Assembly: GCA_002448875.1 (NCBI GenBank)
Contig: DKAS01000150.1
Span: forward strand, 19,211-31,238
Origin: Proteobacteria bacterium UBA6920
Lineage (GTDB): Bacteria > Pseudomonadota > Gammaproteobacteria > SG8-11
DNA: 12,028 bases
Direction: 5' to 3'
Position numbers and translations under genes: made by a program. This document shows positions 5,823 to 12,028 of this stretch, in pieces. Position 1 is the first letter of the stretch; each line of letters opens with the position of its first letter. Under the pieces are notes generated by a model. It saw only the letters and a list, made by a program, of their open reading frames with translations, did no database searches and was not told the origin of the DNA.

Positions 5823-6365
5823 GTGCGCAAGGGAAATGGTTGGCGGACAATCGCCGGCGGTATCGACCGGCTGAACGAAGCCGTGGGCAAGGCCATGGGC
5901 TGGCTGCTATTGGTCATGGTGGTGGTGGTGGTTTACGACGTGGCCATGCGCTTTTTCTTTCGCCAGGGCTCGGTGGCCCTGCAGGAGCTGGAGTGGCACC
6001 TGTTTGCCCTGGTCTTCCTCCTCGCCGCCGCTTACACACTCAAGCACGACGATCATGTGCGCGTGGATATTTTCTACCGCGGTAAAACGCTGACCAACCG
6101 GCATCGGGCGCTGATCGATCTGCTGGGTACTCTGGGCATGTTGTTACCGTTCTGCCTGCTGGTGATCTATACGTCCTATCCATTCGTGGCTAATGCTTAT
6201 GTTTTTGCCGAAGGCTCGCCGGATCCCGGCGGTCTGCCGTATCGCTTCCTGCTGAAAGCCACCATTCCTCTGGGCTTTGCCCTGCTGTTGCTGCAGGGGC
6301 TGGTGATGGTGGTGCGCGCGATTGCGGTGTTGCGTGGCGATGCTATCGACAACGAGGGGCGCTGA
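5823..6365 (+). CDS. dctQ: TRAP transporter small membrane subunit (DctQ family)
   Basis: A 180-residue inner-membrane protein, the small permease subunit of a tripartite ATP-independent periplasmic (TRAP) transporter, which couples substrate uptake to the sodium gradient. Four hydrophobic segments can be seen, at about 24-43, 57-74, 99-120 and 144-165. Family-typical blocks are ELEWHLFALVFLLAAAYTL followed by HDDHVRVDIFY (75-85). The GTG start at 5823 is chosen because GGAG (5813-5816) sits 6 nt upstream and the protein begins at the usual length. The stop overlaps the next gene by one base (TGATG), which predicts translational coupling. The first membrane segment is encoded by a run of GTG codons (VMVVVVVY). 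Confidence 0.92.
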   Translation: MRKGNGWRTIAGGIDRLNEAVGKAMGWLLLVMVVVVVYDVAMRFFFRQGSVALQELEWHLFALVFLLAAAYTLKHDDHVRVDIFYRGKTLTNRHRALIDLLGTLGMLLPFCLLVIYTSYPFVANAYVFAEGSPDPGGLPYRFLLKATIPLGFALLLLQGLVMVVRAIAVLRGDAIDNEGR

Positions 6366-7681
6366 TGGAGTTCTGGGCTCTGGTCATGCTGCTGATGGTC
6401 ATTGTGCTGCTGATGGCCGGTTACCCCGTGGCCTTCACCCTAGGGTCGATCGCGATGCTGTTCGGCGTGATATTTCTCGACTGGCGCTTTTTCGACCTGT
6501 TGCCGCTGCGTATCTGGGGCATCATGACCAACTTCACTCTGCTGGCGGTGCCGCTGTTCATTCTTATGGGCGTGGTGCTGGAAAAAAGCGGCCTGGCCGA
6601 GGAACTGCTGGAAACCATGGGCGGCCTGTTCGGTCGCCTGCGCGGCGGGCTGGCGGTTTCCATTGTCGCCGTTGGAGCCTTGCTGGCCGCCACCACCGGG
6701 GTCGTCGGCGCCACGGTGGTTACCATGGGCATCATCGCCCTGCCGGCCATGCTCAAACACCGCTACCAGCCGGAGCTGGCCACCGGTACCATCGCCGCCG
6801 CCGGTACCCTGGGCCAGATTATTCCGCCGAGTATTATCCTGGTGCTGCTGGGTGACGTTATGGGTGTGCCGGTGGGCAGGCTGTTCATGGGCGCGGTGGT
6901 GCCGGGTTTCCTGCTGGTGCTGCTGTTTATCGTCTATCTGATGGGCATCGCCTGGCTACGCCCCCAGCTGGCGCCGGCCCTGGCCCCGCAGTCTGCCGCC
7001 GGAGGAATAGATGGACGGCTGGTGCTGCGCAGCCTGCTGCCGCCGGTGTTGCTGGTGGTGACGGTGCTGGGAACGATCTTCTTTGGCATTGCCTCGCCGA
7101 CCGAATCAGCGGCCTTTGGATCGGCGGCGGCATTGCTGCTGGCGCTGGTGCGGCGCAAACTCAATCGCGAAAATCTGCGCCTGTCGCTGCAGCAGACCAC
7201 GCGCCTGACCAGTATGGTATTCGTCATTCTCATTGGTGCCACCGCTTTCGGCCTGGTGTTTCGCGGCATGGGCGGAGATCGTCTGGTGCATGAAATTATG
7301 ACCGGCCTGCCGGGCGGACAATGGGGTTTCCTGGCGGTGAGCATGCTGGTGCTGTTCGTGCTGGGGTTCTTTCTCGATTTTCTCGAAATCTGCTTTATCG
7401 CGGTGCCGATATTCGCGCCCATCGCCCAGCATTTGGGAGTCGATCTGTTGTGGTTCGCCGTGCTGATCGCTGTCAACCTGCAAACCTCCTTTCTCACCCC
7501 GCCCTTCGGCTTTTCTCTGTTCTATCTGAAGGCCGCCGCGCCGGCGGAAATCGGCTGTAATCAAATTTACCGCGGTATCATTCCCTTCGTCCTAATTCAG
7601 CTGGTGGTGTTGCTGCTGGTGCTGTCATTGCCGCAACTCGCTTCCTGGTTGCCGGATTACATGGACGCGTTGCACAAGTAA
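6365..7681 (+). CDS. dctM: TRAP transporter large membrane subunit (DctM family)
   Basis: A 438-residue polytopic inner-membrane protein, the transport-conducting subunit of the TRAP system and partner of the DctQ protein just upstream. Almost the whole length is hydrophobic, consistent with the family's roughly 12 membrane segments. Family-typical blocks include AGYPVAFTLGSIAMLFG near the start, FTLLAVPLFILMGVVLEKSG (about 58-77), LAATTGVVGATVVTMG, GTLGQIIPPSIILVLLGD in the first half, and LDFLEICFIAVPIFAPI and TSFLTPPFGFSLFYLKA in the second. The LDFLEI/TPPFGFSLFYL wording is what I associate with the mannitol/chloroaromatic/2-oxoacid-type branch, from memory only, so the substrate is unassigned. 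No periplasmic binding protein (DctP) lies on either side, which is unusual. No clear terminator follows. Confidence 0.95.
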   Translation: MEFWALVMLLMVIVLLMAGYPVAFTLGSIAMLFGVIFLDWRFFDLLPLRIWGIMTNFTLLAVPLFILMGVVLEKSGLAEELLETMGGLFGRLRGGLAVSIVAVGALLAATTGVVGATVVTMGIIALPAMLKHRYQPELATGTIAAAGTLGQIIPPSIILVLLGDVMGVPVGRLFMGAVVPGFLLVLLFIVYLMGIAWLRPQLAPALAPQSAAGGIDGRLVLRSLLPPVLLVVTVLGTIFFGIASPTESAAFGSAAALLLALVRRKLNRENLRLSLQQTTRLTSMVFVILIGATAFGLVFRGMGGDRLVHEIMTGLPGGQWGFLAVSMLVLFVLGFFLDFLEICFIAVPIFAPIAQHLGVDLLWFAVLIAVNLQTSFLTPPFGFSLFYLKAAAPAEIGCNQIYRGIIPFVLIQLVVLLLVLSLPQLASWLPDYMDALHK

Positions 7682-7719
7682 GTGGTCGTGTCCGCGCGCC
7701 GGCCGTTACCGCCATCTAT

Positions 7720-7815
7720 GACGTGATTTATTGTTACGTCGCAAAAATTAACAATCACATTGTTCTCTTCTAGAGATCATCGCCGATATATGCAAGTGTG
7801 AGTGATGTTATATGC
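7720..7815 (+). promoter_or_regulatory. Repeat-rich promoter region of the msh cluster
   Basis: Between dctM and the first msh gene lie several compact repeats: inverted repeat GACGT (7720-7724) / ACGTC (7736-7740) with an 11-nt spacer; a perfect inverted repeat AACAAT - CAC - ATTGTT (7750-7764); and TATATGC twice at 7787-7793 and 7809-7815, 22 bp apart (two helical turns, same face). The stretch is AT-richer than its surroundings. It probably holds the msh promoter and regulator sites, but I found no -35/-10 pair of good quality and do not recognise the binding proteins. Confidence 0.4.
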
Positions 7816-7864
7816 TCGCGATGAGCTGTCTGTGATTTTTATAGAAGTCTGCAAAGTACCAACT

Positions 7865-8485
7865 ATGAGCGTACAACAGATCAATCTCTTTCAGCCGATG
7901 TTCCGGCGAGAGAAGAAGATGTTTACCTTTGCCGCGCTGCGCCAGGTCAGCCTGATCCTGGTGCTGGCGTTTCTCGCGGTTTCCATCTACGGGGTGGCGA
8001 GTAACTATCGCCTGGGCGGCCGAATTGCGGCGCAGCAGCGCGCGCAGGCGGAAAAGCAGGCGGCGCTGTCGGCTGTGGAAATCAAGCAGGTCGGACATGA
8101 CGAGGCGCTGTCCGCGGAAGAAGAATTGAGTATGGTGCGCAATGAGTATCAGGCCAGGCAAGCGCTGGCGCAGCTCATGGGTGCGCAGGACAGGCTACAC
8201 GTCTATGGCTTTTCGGCCTACCTGGCGGCGTTTTCCCAGAAGATGCTGCCGGGCATGTGGCTGACCCGGTTTAGTGTAAGTGGCGATGGCAGCGGCCTGG
8301 AGCTGCGCGGCGGTACCATGGAACCGGCGTTGCTGCCGGAATTCGTACAGTCCTTGCACGATGTGCCGGCGCTGGCGGAAATGCAGTTTCGCCTGCTGCA
8401 GATGGAACGGGAAGACAGCGGTTCCCGCTGGCTGGAGTTCGTGCTCAATACGGCAAATTCACCTTTGGAATATCGCAATCCATGA
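7865..8485 (+). CDS. mshI2: MSHA pilus biogenesis protein MshI2 (PilN-like)
   Basis: A 206-residue bitopic inner-membrane protein of the type IV pilus alignment complex. The start MSVQQINLFQPMFRREKK is the hallmark: PilN-class proteins begin with a short cytoplasmic tail carrying the INL motif, which in pilus systems docks onto a PilM-like protein. One membrane segment follows (about 22-44), then a helical, charged stretch (45-110) and a ferredoxin-like periplasmic domain. ATG 7865 is preferred over in-frame starts at 7802/7805 because the extra 20 residues have no family resemblance, although no strong ribosome binding site precedes 7865. Its stop overlaps the mshJ start (ATGA). No PilM-like gene lies upstream in this window. 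The family call is secure; the symbol follows Vibrio/Shewanella usage. Confidence 0.85.
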   Translation: MSVQQINLFQPMFRREKKMFTFAALRQVSLILVLAFLAVSIYGVASNYRLGGRIAAQQRAQAEKQAALSAVEIKQVGHDEALSAEEELSMVRNEYQARQALAQLMGAQDRLHVYGFSAYLAAFSQKMLPGMWLTRFSVSGDGSGLELRGGTMEPALLPEFVQSLHDVPALAEMQFRLLQMEREDSGSRWLEFVLNTANSPLEYRNP

Positions 8486-9138
8486 TAGATGCGAAATTCA
8501 TGGCAGCACTGGCTGAACGCTTCGATGCGTTGACAATCCGTGAGCGGTTGCTGGTGGCGGTCAGTGTCATTGCTGTTGGTTACACAGCCTGGAACAGCCT
8601 GGTACTGTCACCACTCCATGTCAGGCACCAGGCTCTGGATCGCCAGCTGGCGGCAGTCAGCCGGCAGCTGACGGAGACGGAGCAGGAACTGCGGCGCAAG
8701 ACTCGTGCCGGTGATGAAGGCCAGGGCGGGCTGATTCAAGGGGAGATCAATCATTTGCGCCAGGCGATGGCGGAGCTGGACCAGCAGCAATCGGCTGCGA
8801 TCATCGGCTTCGTACGGCCGCGGGAAATGGTGGCAATGCTCAAGGATCTGATTGGCAAGCTGCCGGAGTTGAAATTGATCAGAATCCAGAGTTTTCCCGC
8901 CCGGCCCCTGTATGCGGCTGACGGTGACAAACGCCCTCCCGTTGCTTTCGAGCACGCGGTGCGTATCGAATTTGAGGGTGATTATTTCGGGGCACTGAAA
9001 TATTTTCGTAAGCTGGAGGCGATGCCGCGGCGCTTTTACTGGGATTTTGCCGGCTATGAGGTGAAAACCTATCCCCTGGCGCGCATCCAGGTGGTAATTC
9101 ATACCTTGAGTACCAGCGATGCCTGGCTGGGCGTGTGA
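8482..9138 (+). CDS. mshJ: MSHA biogenesis protein MshJ (PilO-like)
   Basis: A 218-residue inner-membrane protein, the PilO-type partner of MshI2 that links the cytoplasmic motor to the secretin. It has a short cytoplasmic start, one membrane helix (about 22-43, beginning RERLLVAVSVIAVGYTAW), then a coiled-coil-prone region (about 48-100, rich in Q, L, E and R), and a folded periplasmic domain ending near residue 215. Length and layout match MshJ. The ATG overlaps the preceding stop by 4 bp and the end overlaps mshK by 20 bp, so translation is likely coupled through the operon. Confidence 0.87.
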   Translation: MIDAKFMAALAERFDALTIRERLLVAVSVIAVGYTAWNSLVLSPLHVRHQALDRQLAAVSRQLTETEQELRRKTRAGDEGQGGLIQGEINHLRQAMAELDQQQSAAIIGFVRPREMVAMLKDLIGKLPELKLIRIQSFPARPLYAADGDKRPPVAFEHAVRIEFEGDYFGALKYFRKLEAMPRRFYWDFAGYEVKTYPLARIQVVIHTLSTSDAWLGV

Positions 9139-9484
9139 GGTCAAAGTCGGCCTGCTGTTTAGCCTGCTGCTGGTGCAGCCGGTGTGGGCGCTGACTGATC
9201 CGACCCGGCCGCCGCTCCATGGGAGTGTTGCCGGCGTCGCCCGGGCACCGGACGCGTCGACGCCGGCCTGGGCGTTGACCGCTATTCTGGTGGCGGACGG
9301 ACGGCGGGTGGCAGTGATCAACGGCATGGCGGTCAGCGCCGGCGACCAGGTGTCCGGGGCGCGGGTGTTGCGGGTGGAGGCGGCAGCGGTGGTGCTCAAT
9401 CGCGATGGCAGAAACTTCGAGTTGCAACTGGCACAAAGCATAAAAATCAAGTCCGCGCTACCGGCGGGGGAAGGCCACAAATGA
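9119..9484 (+). CDS. mshK: MSHA biogenesis protein MshK
   Basis: A 121-residue secreted protein. Residues 1-25 form a signal peptide (hydrophobic [15 protein letters not shown]), and the mature protein opens LTDPTRPP, the characteristic DPTRP motif of MshK and of related pilotin/PilP-like periplasmic proteins. The remaining 85 residues contain a short SH3-like segment ([42 protein letters not shown] in type), expected to contact the secretin. The start codon lies inside the 3' end of mshJ and the stop overlaps mshL in ATGA. The short length is normal for this gene. Confidence 0.85.
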   Translation: MPGWACEVKVGLLFSLLLVQPVWALTDPTRPPLHGSVAGVARAPDASTPAWALTAILVADGRRVAVINGMAVSAGDQVSGARVLRVEAAAVVLNRDGRNFELQLAQSIKIKSALPAGEGHK

Positions 9485-11193
9485 TCAAGCAATTAATGGT
9501 GCGAACCGGCGGTCTGGCCGCGGTGCTGGTGTTGGCCGGGTGTTCAGGCGCAACGCAACGTGATCCCTATGATACTGGTTTCGTCAACAGGGCCGTGCAG
9601 GCCAGTGGTGAACAGGTCGCCAACAGTGAGCGGAATATGCCGGTGGGGGTTGTGCCGCCCCAGTCAGGAGCGGCCACAGTGGCCCGGACGGCGGTCGATG
9701 AGCCGCGTTTCGATGTAACGGTAAAAGACGCGCCGGCGGCGGCGTTCTTCATGAGCCTGGTCAAAGATACGCCGTACAACATGGTGGTCCATCCAGGGGT
9801 GAGTGGCAGCATATCCCTGGCCTTGCGCCGTGTGACGGTCGCCGAAGTCATGGAGACCATGAGCAGCGTTTACGGTTATGACTACCGGCGCACCGCCAGT
9901 GGATTTGAAGTGCTGCAGTCCGACTTGCGGGCGCGTATTTTCAAAGTCGACTACCTGAACCTGACCCGTCACGGCGAATCTCAGATCAGCGTGAGTTCCG
10001 GGCAGATGTCCACAGCCAGCGGCGCCACGGCGGATCAAGGTGAATCCGGGGCGGCCGCCCGTCAGGCAGACCGGCATGCCAGTGTTTCCGGCAGCCGGGT
10101 GGACACGATTTCCCAGGCGGACTTCTGGGCGGAGCTGCGCGCCGCGCTGACTCTGCTGATCGGCGATGCCGCGGGGCGCAAGGTGGTGGTGAATCCCCAG
10201 TCAGGAATAGTCATTGTGCGCGCCATGCCGGCGGAGCTGCGTTTGGTGGAAGATTATCTGGGTTCGATGCAGAAAATCATCAACCGTCAGGTGGTGCTGG
10301 AAGCGAAAATCATCGAGGTCACGCTCAACGACGGTTTTCAAACCGGTATAAACTGGGCGGCGCTGGGCAAGTCGGCGGAGCATCGCGCCCTGGCCGGGCA
10401 GACGGGCGGCGGTTCGGTGTTTGACGGTGCCGGTTACAGTGAGACCCGCGGTAACTCCGGTGTGCTGGACCCATCCGCGCTGAACATGGTGCAGGGCACC
10501 AGCGCTTCCGCTTTTGGCGGCATGTTCTCCCTGGCGGTGCAGGCCGGGGATTTCACCGCGTTCATCGAAATGCTGCAAGGTCAGGGCGAGGTCCATGTTC
10601 TGTCCAGTCCGCGCATCGCCACGGTCAACAACCAGAAGGCGGTGATCAAGGTCGGCCAGGATGAATTTTTTGTCACCGATGTCAGTACCCAATCAAATAC
10701 CGCGGCGGCAGGCGCCGCGCTGACGCAAAGCGTCAATGTGGCGCTGACCCCGTTTTTCTCCGGCGTGGCTCTGGATGTAATTCCCCAGATCGGCGACGAC
10801 GACACGGTCACTCTGCACATACACCCTTCGGTGAGCGAAGTTCGCGAGAAAATCAAGCAGGTCAATGTAACGGCCGAAGAACAGCTCACCGTACCCCTGG
10901 CCTTGAGCACCATACGTGAATCCGACACCATCGTGCGGGCGCGAAGCGGCCAGGTAGTGGTGGTCGGTGGCTTGATGCAAAATGAGGTGCGTGACAGTGT
11001 CGTCAGCGTGCCGTTTTTCGGCTCGCTGCCGGTGGTGGGGCAGTTGTTTCGCCATACCAAACGTACAGCGGTGAAAAGCGAGCTGGTGTTGCTGTTACGG
11101 CCGGTGGTGGTCGGTGTGGATAGCGGCTGGAGCGATTTATGGCGCAGTCAGGTCGAAGCCGGCGGCGGCCTGTTGCAGACACCGGAAAGATAG
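9481..11193 (+). CDS. mshL: MSHA outer-membrane secretin MshL (lipoprotein)
   Basis: A 570-residue secretin, the multimeric outer-membrane gate through which the MSHA pilus passes. The lipobox L18-A-G-C21 predicts a lipoprotein signal, giving an acylated mature N-terminus. The small N-terminal secretin/TonB (STN) fold is at about 76-145 ([20 protein letters not shown] onward). It is followed by a Ser/Gly/Ala-rich, low-complexity linker (about 175-210), a further N-domain, and the C-terminal secretin core with [17 protein letters not shown] from residue 370, [11 protein letters not shown] from 492, and [19 protein letters not shown] from 510. All are standard type IV pilus/type II secretin signatures. 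Length matches MshL. It sits in ATGA overlap with mshK and is followed after 1 nt by a 25-codon ORF. Confidence 0.95.
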   Translation: MIKQLMVRTGGLAAVLVLAGCSGATQRDPYDTGFVNRAVQASGEQVANSERNMPVGVVPPQSGAATVARTAVDEPRFDVTVKDAPAAAFFMSLVKDTPYNMVVHPGVSGSISLALRRVTVAEVMETMSSVYGYDYRRTASGFEVLQSDLRARIFKVDYLNLTRHGESQISVSSGQMSTASGATADQGESGAAARQADRHASVSGSRVDTISQADFWAELRAALTLLIGDAAGRKVVVNPQSGIVIVRAMPAELRLVEDYLGSMQKIINRQVVLEAKIIEVTLNDGFQTGINWAALGKSAEHRALAGQTGGGSVFDGAGYSETRGNSGVLDPSALNMVQGTSASAFGGMFSLAVQAGDFTAFIEMLQGQGEVHVLSSPRIATVNNQKAVIKVGQDEFFVTDVSTQSNTAAAGAALTQSVNVALTPFFSGVALDVIPQIGDDDTVTLHIHPSVSEVREKIKQVNVTAEEQLTVPLALSTIRESDTIVRARSGQVVVVGGLMQNEVRDSVVSVPFFGSLPVVGQLFRHTKRTAVKSELVLLLRPVVVGVDSGWSDLWRSQVEAGGGLLQTPER

Positions 11194-11194
11194 C

Positions 11195-11272
11195 ATGTCG
11201 CTGTGTCGATCTGAGGCTGGCTTAAGCGCGTTGCGGCAGATGGTCTTTATCCTTGCGGCAGGTGCGCCATGA
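11195..11272 (+). CDS. 25-codon ORF coupling mshL to mshE
   Basis: This small ORF starts 1 nt after the mshL TAG and its TGA overlaps the mshE start as ATGA, filling the entire gap. GGAAAG (11184-11188 region) lies at ribosome-binding distance. The peptide MSLCRSEAGLSALRQMVFIL continues AAGAP and is mildly hydrophobic at its end. I recognise no family, and it does not resemble the starts of MshM or MshN. It may serve only to carry ribosomes to mshE, or be a chance reading. Its exact fit at both ends is the reason to record it. Confidence 0.4.
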   Translation: MSLCRSEAGLSALRQMVFILAAGAP

Positions 11273-12028
11273 GCCAGACGCAACGTATACGCATCGGCGA
11301 TTTGCTGGTCAAGCACCGCCTGATCTCGGAAGCGCAATTGCAGCTTGCTCTGGAGCAGCAGAAGAAAACCGGGCGCAAGCTGGGTTGGGTGCTGATCGAA
11401 AATGGCTATGTCACCGAGGATGAGCTGCTGCAGTTGCTGGCAACCCAGCTACAAATTCCCTTCGTTCCCCTTGCCAGCTATGAACTGAACGCGGATACCT
11501 GCCGTTTGCTGCCGGAAACGCTGGCCAGACGCCATCGCGCCCTGCCCCTGGCTGAGGACGATCAGGGGCTGCTGGTGGCCATGGCGGACCCCACCAATAT
11601 ATTCGCCTATGACGAATTGCAGCGCATTCTCAAGCGCCCTTTTCGCTTAGCGGTGGTTAAGGAGGGTGAGCTGCTGCAGGCGATAGACCATATTTACCAG
11701 AGCAGCGCGGCGGTGCAGTCGCTGGCAATAGAGCTGGGCGAGGAATTGTCGGACAAGGCCTTCGATCTGGACGCATTGCACGCTGGCGGCGGCCAGTCGG
11801 ATGCGCCGGTGGTGCGGCTGCTGGAAACGCTGCTCAAGGACGCGCTGGCGGCGGGTGCATCGGATATTCATATCGAACCGGGCGAAGACGTCTTGCGTAT
11901 CCGCAAACGCATCGACGGTGTATTGCATGAGCAGGTGGTGGACCAGAAGCACATCGCGACTGCCTTGGTGTCCCGGGTAAAACTGATGGGCGGTCTGGAT
12001 ATATCGGAAAAGCGGCTGCCGCAGGACG
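11269..12028 (+). CDS. mshE: MSHA pilus assembly ATPase MshE, N-terminal part (partial, cut by right edge)
   Basis: The first 253 codons of the PilB/GspE-type extension ATPase that powers pilus polymerisation. The N-terminus is an MshEN domain, the c-di-GMP-binding fold defined in this family, with two 24-residue motifs in tandem: R8-I-G10..L13-V14..[R17]..L24..L28..Q31 and K37-L-G39..L42..G46..L53..L57..Q60. A GspE_N-like segment continues to about 150. The ATPase N2 region follows, with ASDIHIEP (197-204) and RIRKRIDGVLHE; Walker A and B lie beyond the edge. Motif I has R17 where glycine is expected. ATG 11269 has AGG at 11260-11262. mshM and mshN, normally between mshL and mshE in Vibrio, are absent. 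Confidence 0.94.
   Translation, partial: MSQTQRIRIGDLLVKHRLISEAQLQLALEQQKKTGRKLGWVLIENGYVTEDELLQLLATQLQIPFVPLASYELNADTCRLLPETLARRHRALPLAEDDQGLLVAMADPTNIFAYDELQRILKRPFRLAVVKEGELLQAIDHIYQSSAAVQSLAIELGEELSDKAFDLDALHAGGGQSDAPVVRLLETLLKDALAAGASDIHIEPGEDVLRIRKRIDGVLHEQVVDQKHIATALVSRVKLMGGLDISEKRLPQD

Noticed and set aside
5918..5933. GTG-triplet run that reads as poly-His on the opposite strand
   Set aside because: It encodes valines of the first membrane helix of DctQ; too short to treat as a functional microsatellite or metal-binding protein.
8608..9492. 294-codon minus-strand ORF opposite mshJ/mshK
   Set aside because: Long only because of GC-rich codon structure on the other strand; no domain, and it covers two recognised msh genes.
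11113..11121. DnaA-box-like TGTGGATAG in mshL
   Set aside because: Single site with one mismatch inside a coding region; expected by chance at this length.

Overview
The window looks like chromosomal DNA of a moderately GC-rich gammaproteobacterium. The evidence is a polA gene with a DUF2782 gene beside it (an arrangement I know from pseudomonads and relatives), an MSHA-type type IV pilus biogenesis cluster, and a TRAP transporter. Genus cannot be fixed from the sequence. No tRNA, rRNA, CRISPR array, insertion sequence or integrase was seen. Two genes belong to a family often labelled 'conjugal transfer TraF', but they are outer-membrane barrel proteins and do not indicate a plasmid.

Layout. 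(1) 1-431, minus: 5' end of polA (5'-nuclease domain), running off the left edge. (2) 432-740: divergent intergenic region with two adjacent stable hairpins inside the presumed polA leader. (3) 741-1082, plus: small secreted DUF2782 protein. (4) 1083-1424: spacer with a sigma70-like promoter about 165 nt upstream of a monohaem cytochrome c gene (1425-1757), which ends in a strong bidirectional terminator (1784-1815). (5) 2047-4065, plus: fructosamine kinase-family gene followed 12 nt later by an outer-membrane TraF_2-like barrel protein. A pair of tandem DnaA-box-like sequences lies just upstream. (6) 4101-5567, minus: a second, larger TraF_2-like barrel protein, convergent with the first. (7) 5823-7681, plus: TRAP transporter small (DctQ) and large (DctM) membrane subunits, overlapping TGATG, with no solute-binding protein in view. 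(8) 7865-12028, plus: mshI2(pilN-like)-mshJ-mshK-mshL-mshE. Nearly every junction overlaps, and mshE runs off the right edge.

How the genes work together. The msh genes encode successive layers of one machine: inner-membrane alignment proteins MshI2/MshJ, periplasmic MshK, outer-membrane secretin MshL and the cytoplasmic assembly ATPase MshE, whose N-terminal domain is the c-di-GMP-binding MshEN fold. The cluster is condensed compared with the Vibrio/Shewanella order: no mshM or mshN lies between mshL and mshE, and no PilM-like gene precedes mshI2. In place of mshM-mshN is a 25-codon ORF that starts 1 nt after the mshL stop and ends inside the mshE start codon. DctQ and DctM form a sodium-driven uptake permease that would need a binding protein encoded elsewhere.

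No clearly novel system is visible. The best leads are the coupling micro-ORF before mshE, the altered c-di-GMP motif in MshE, the paired DnaA boxes, and the structured polA leader.
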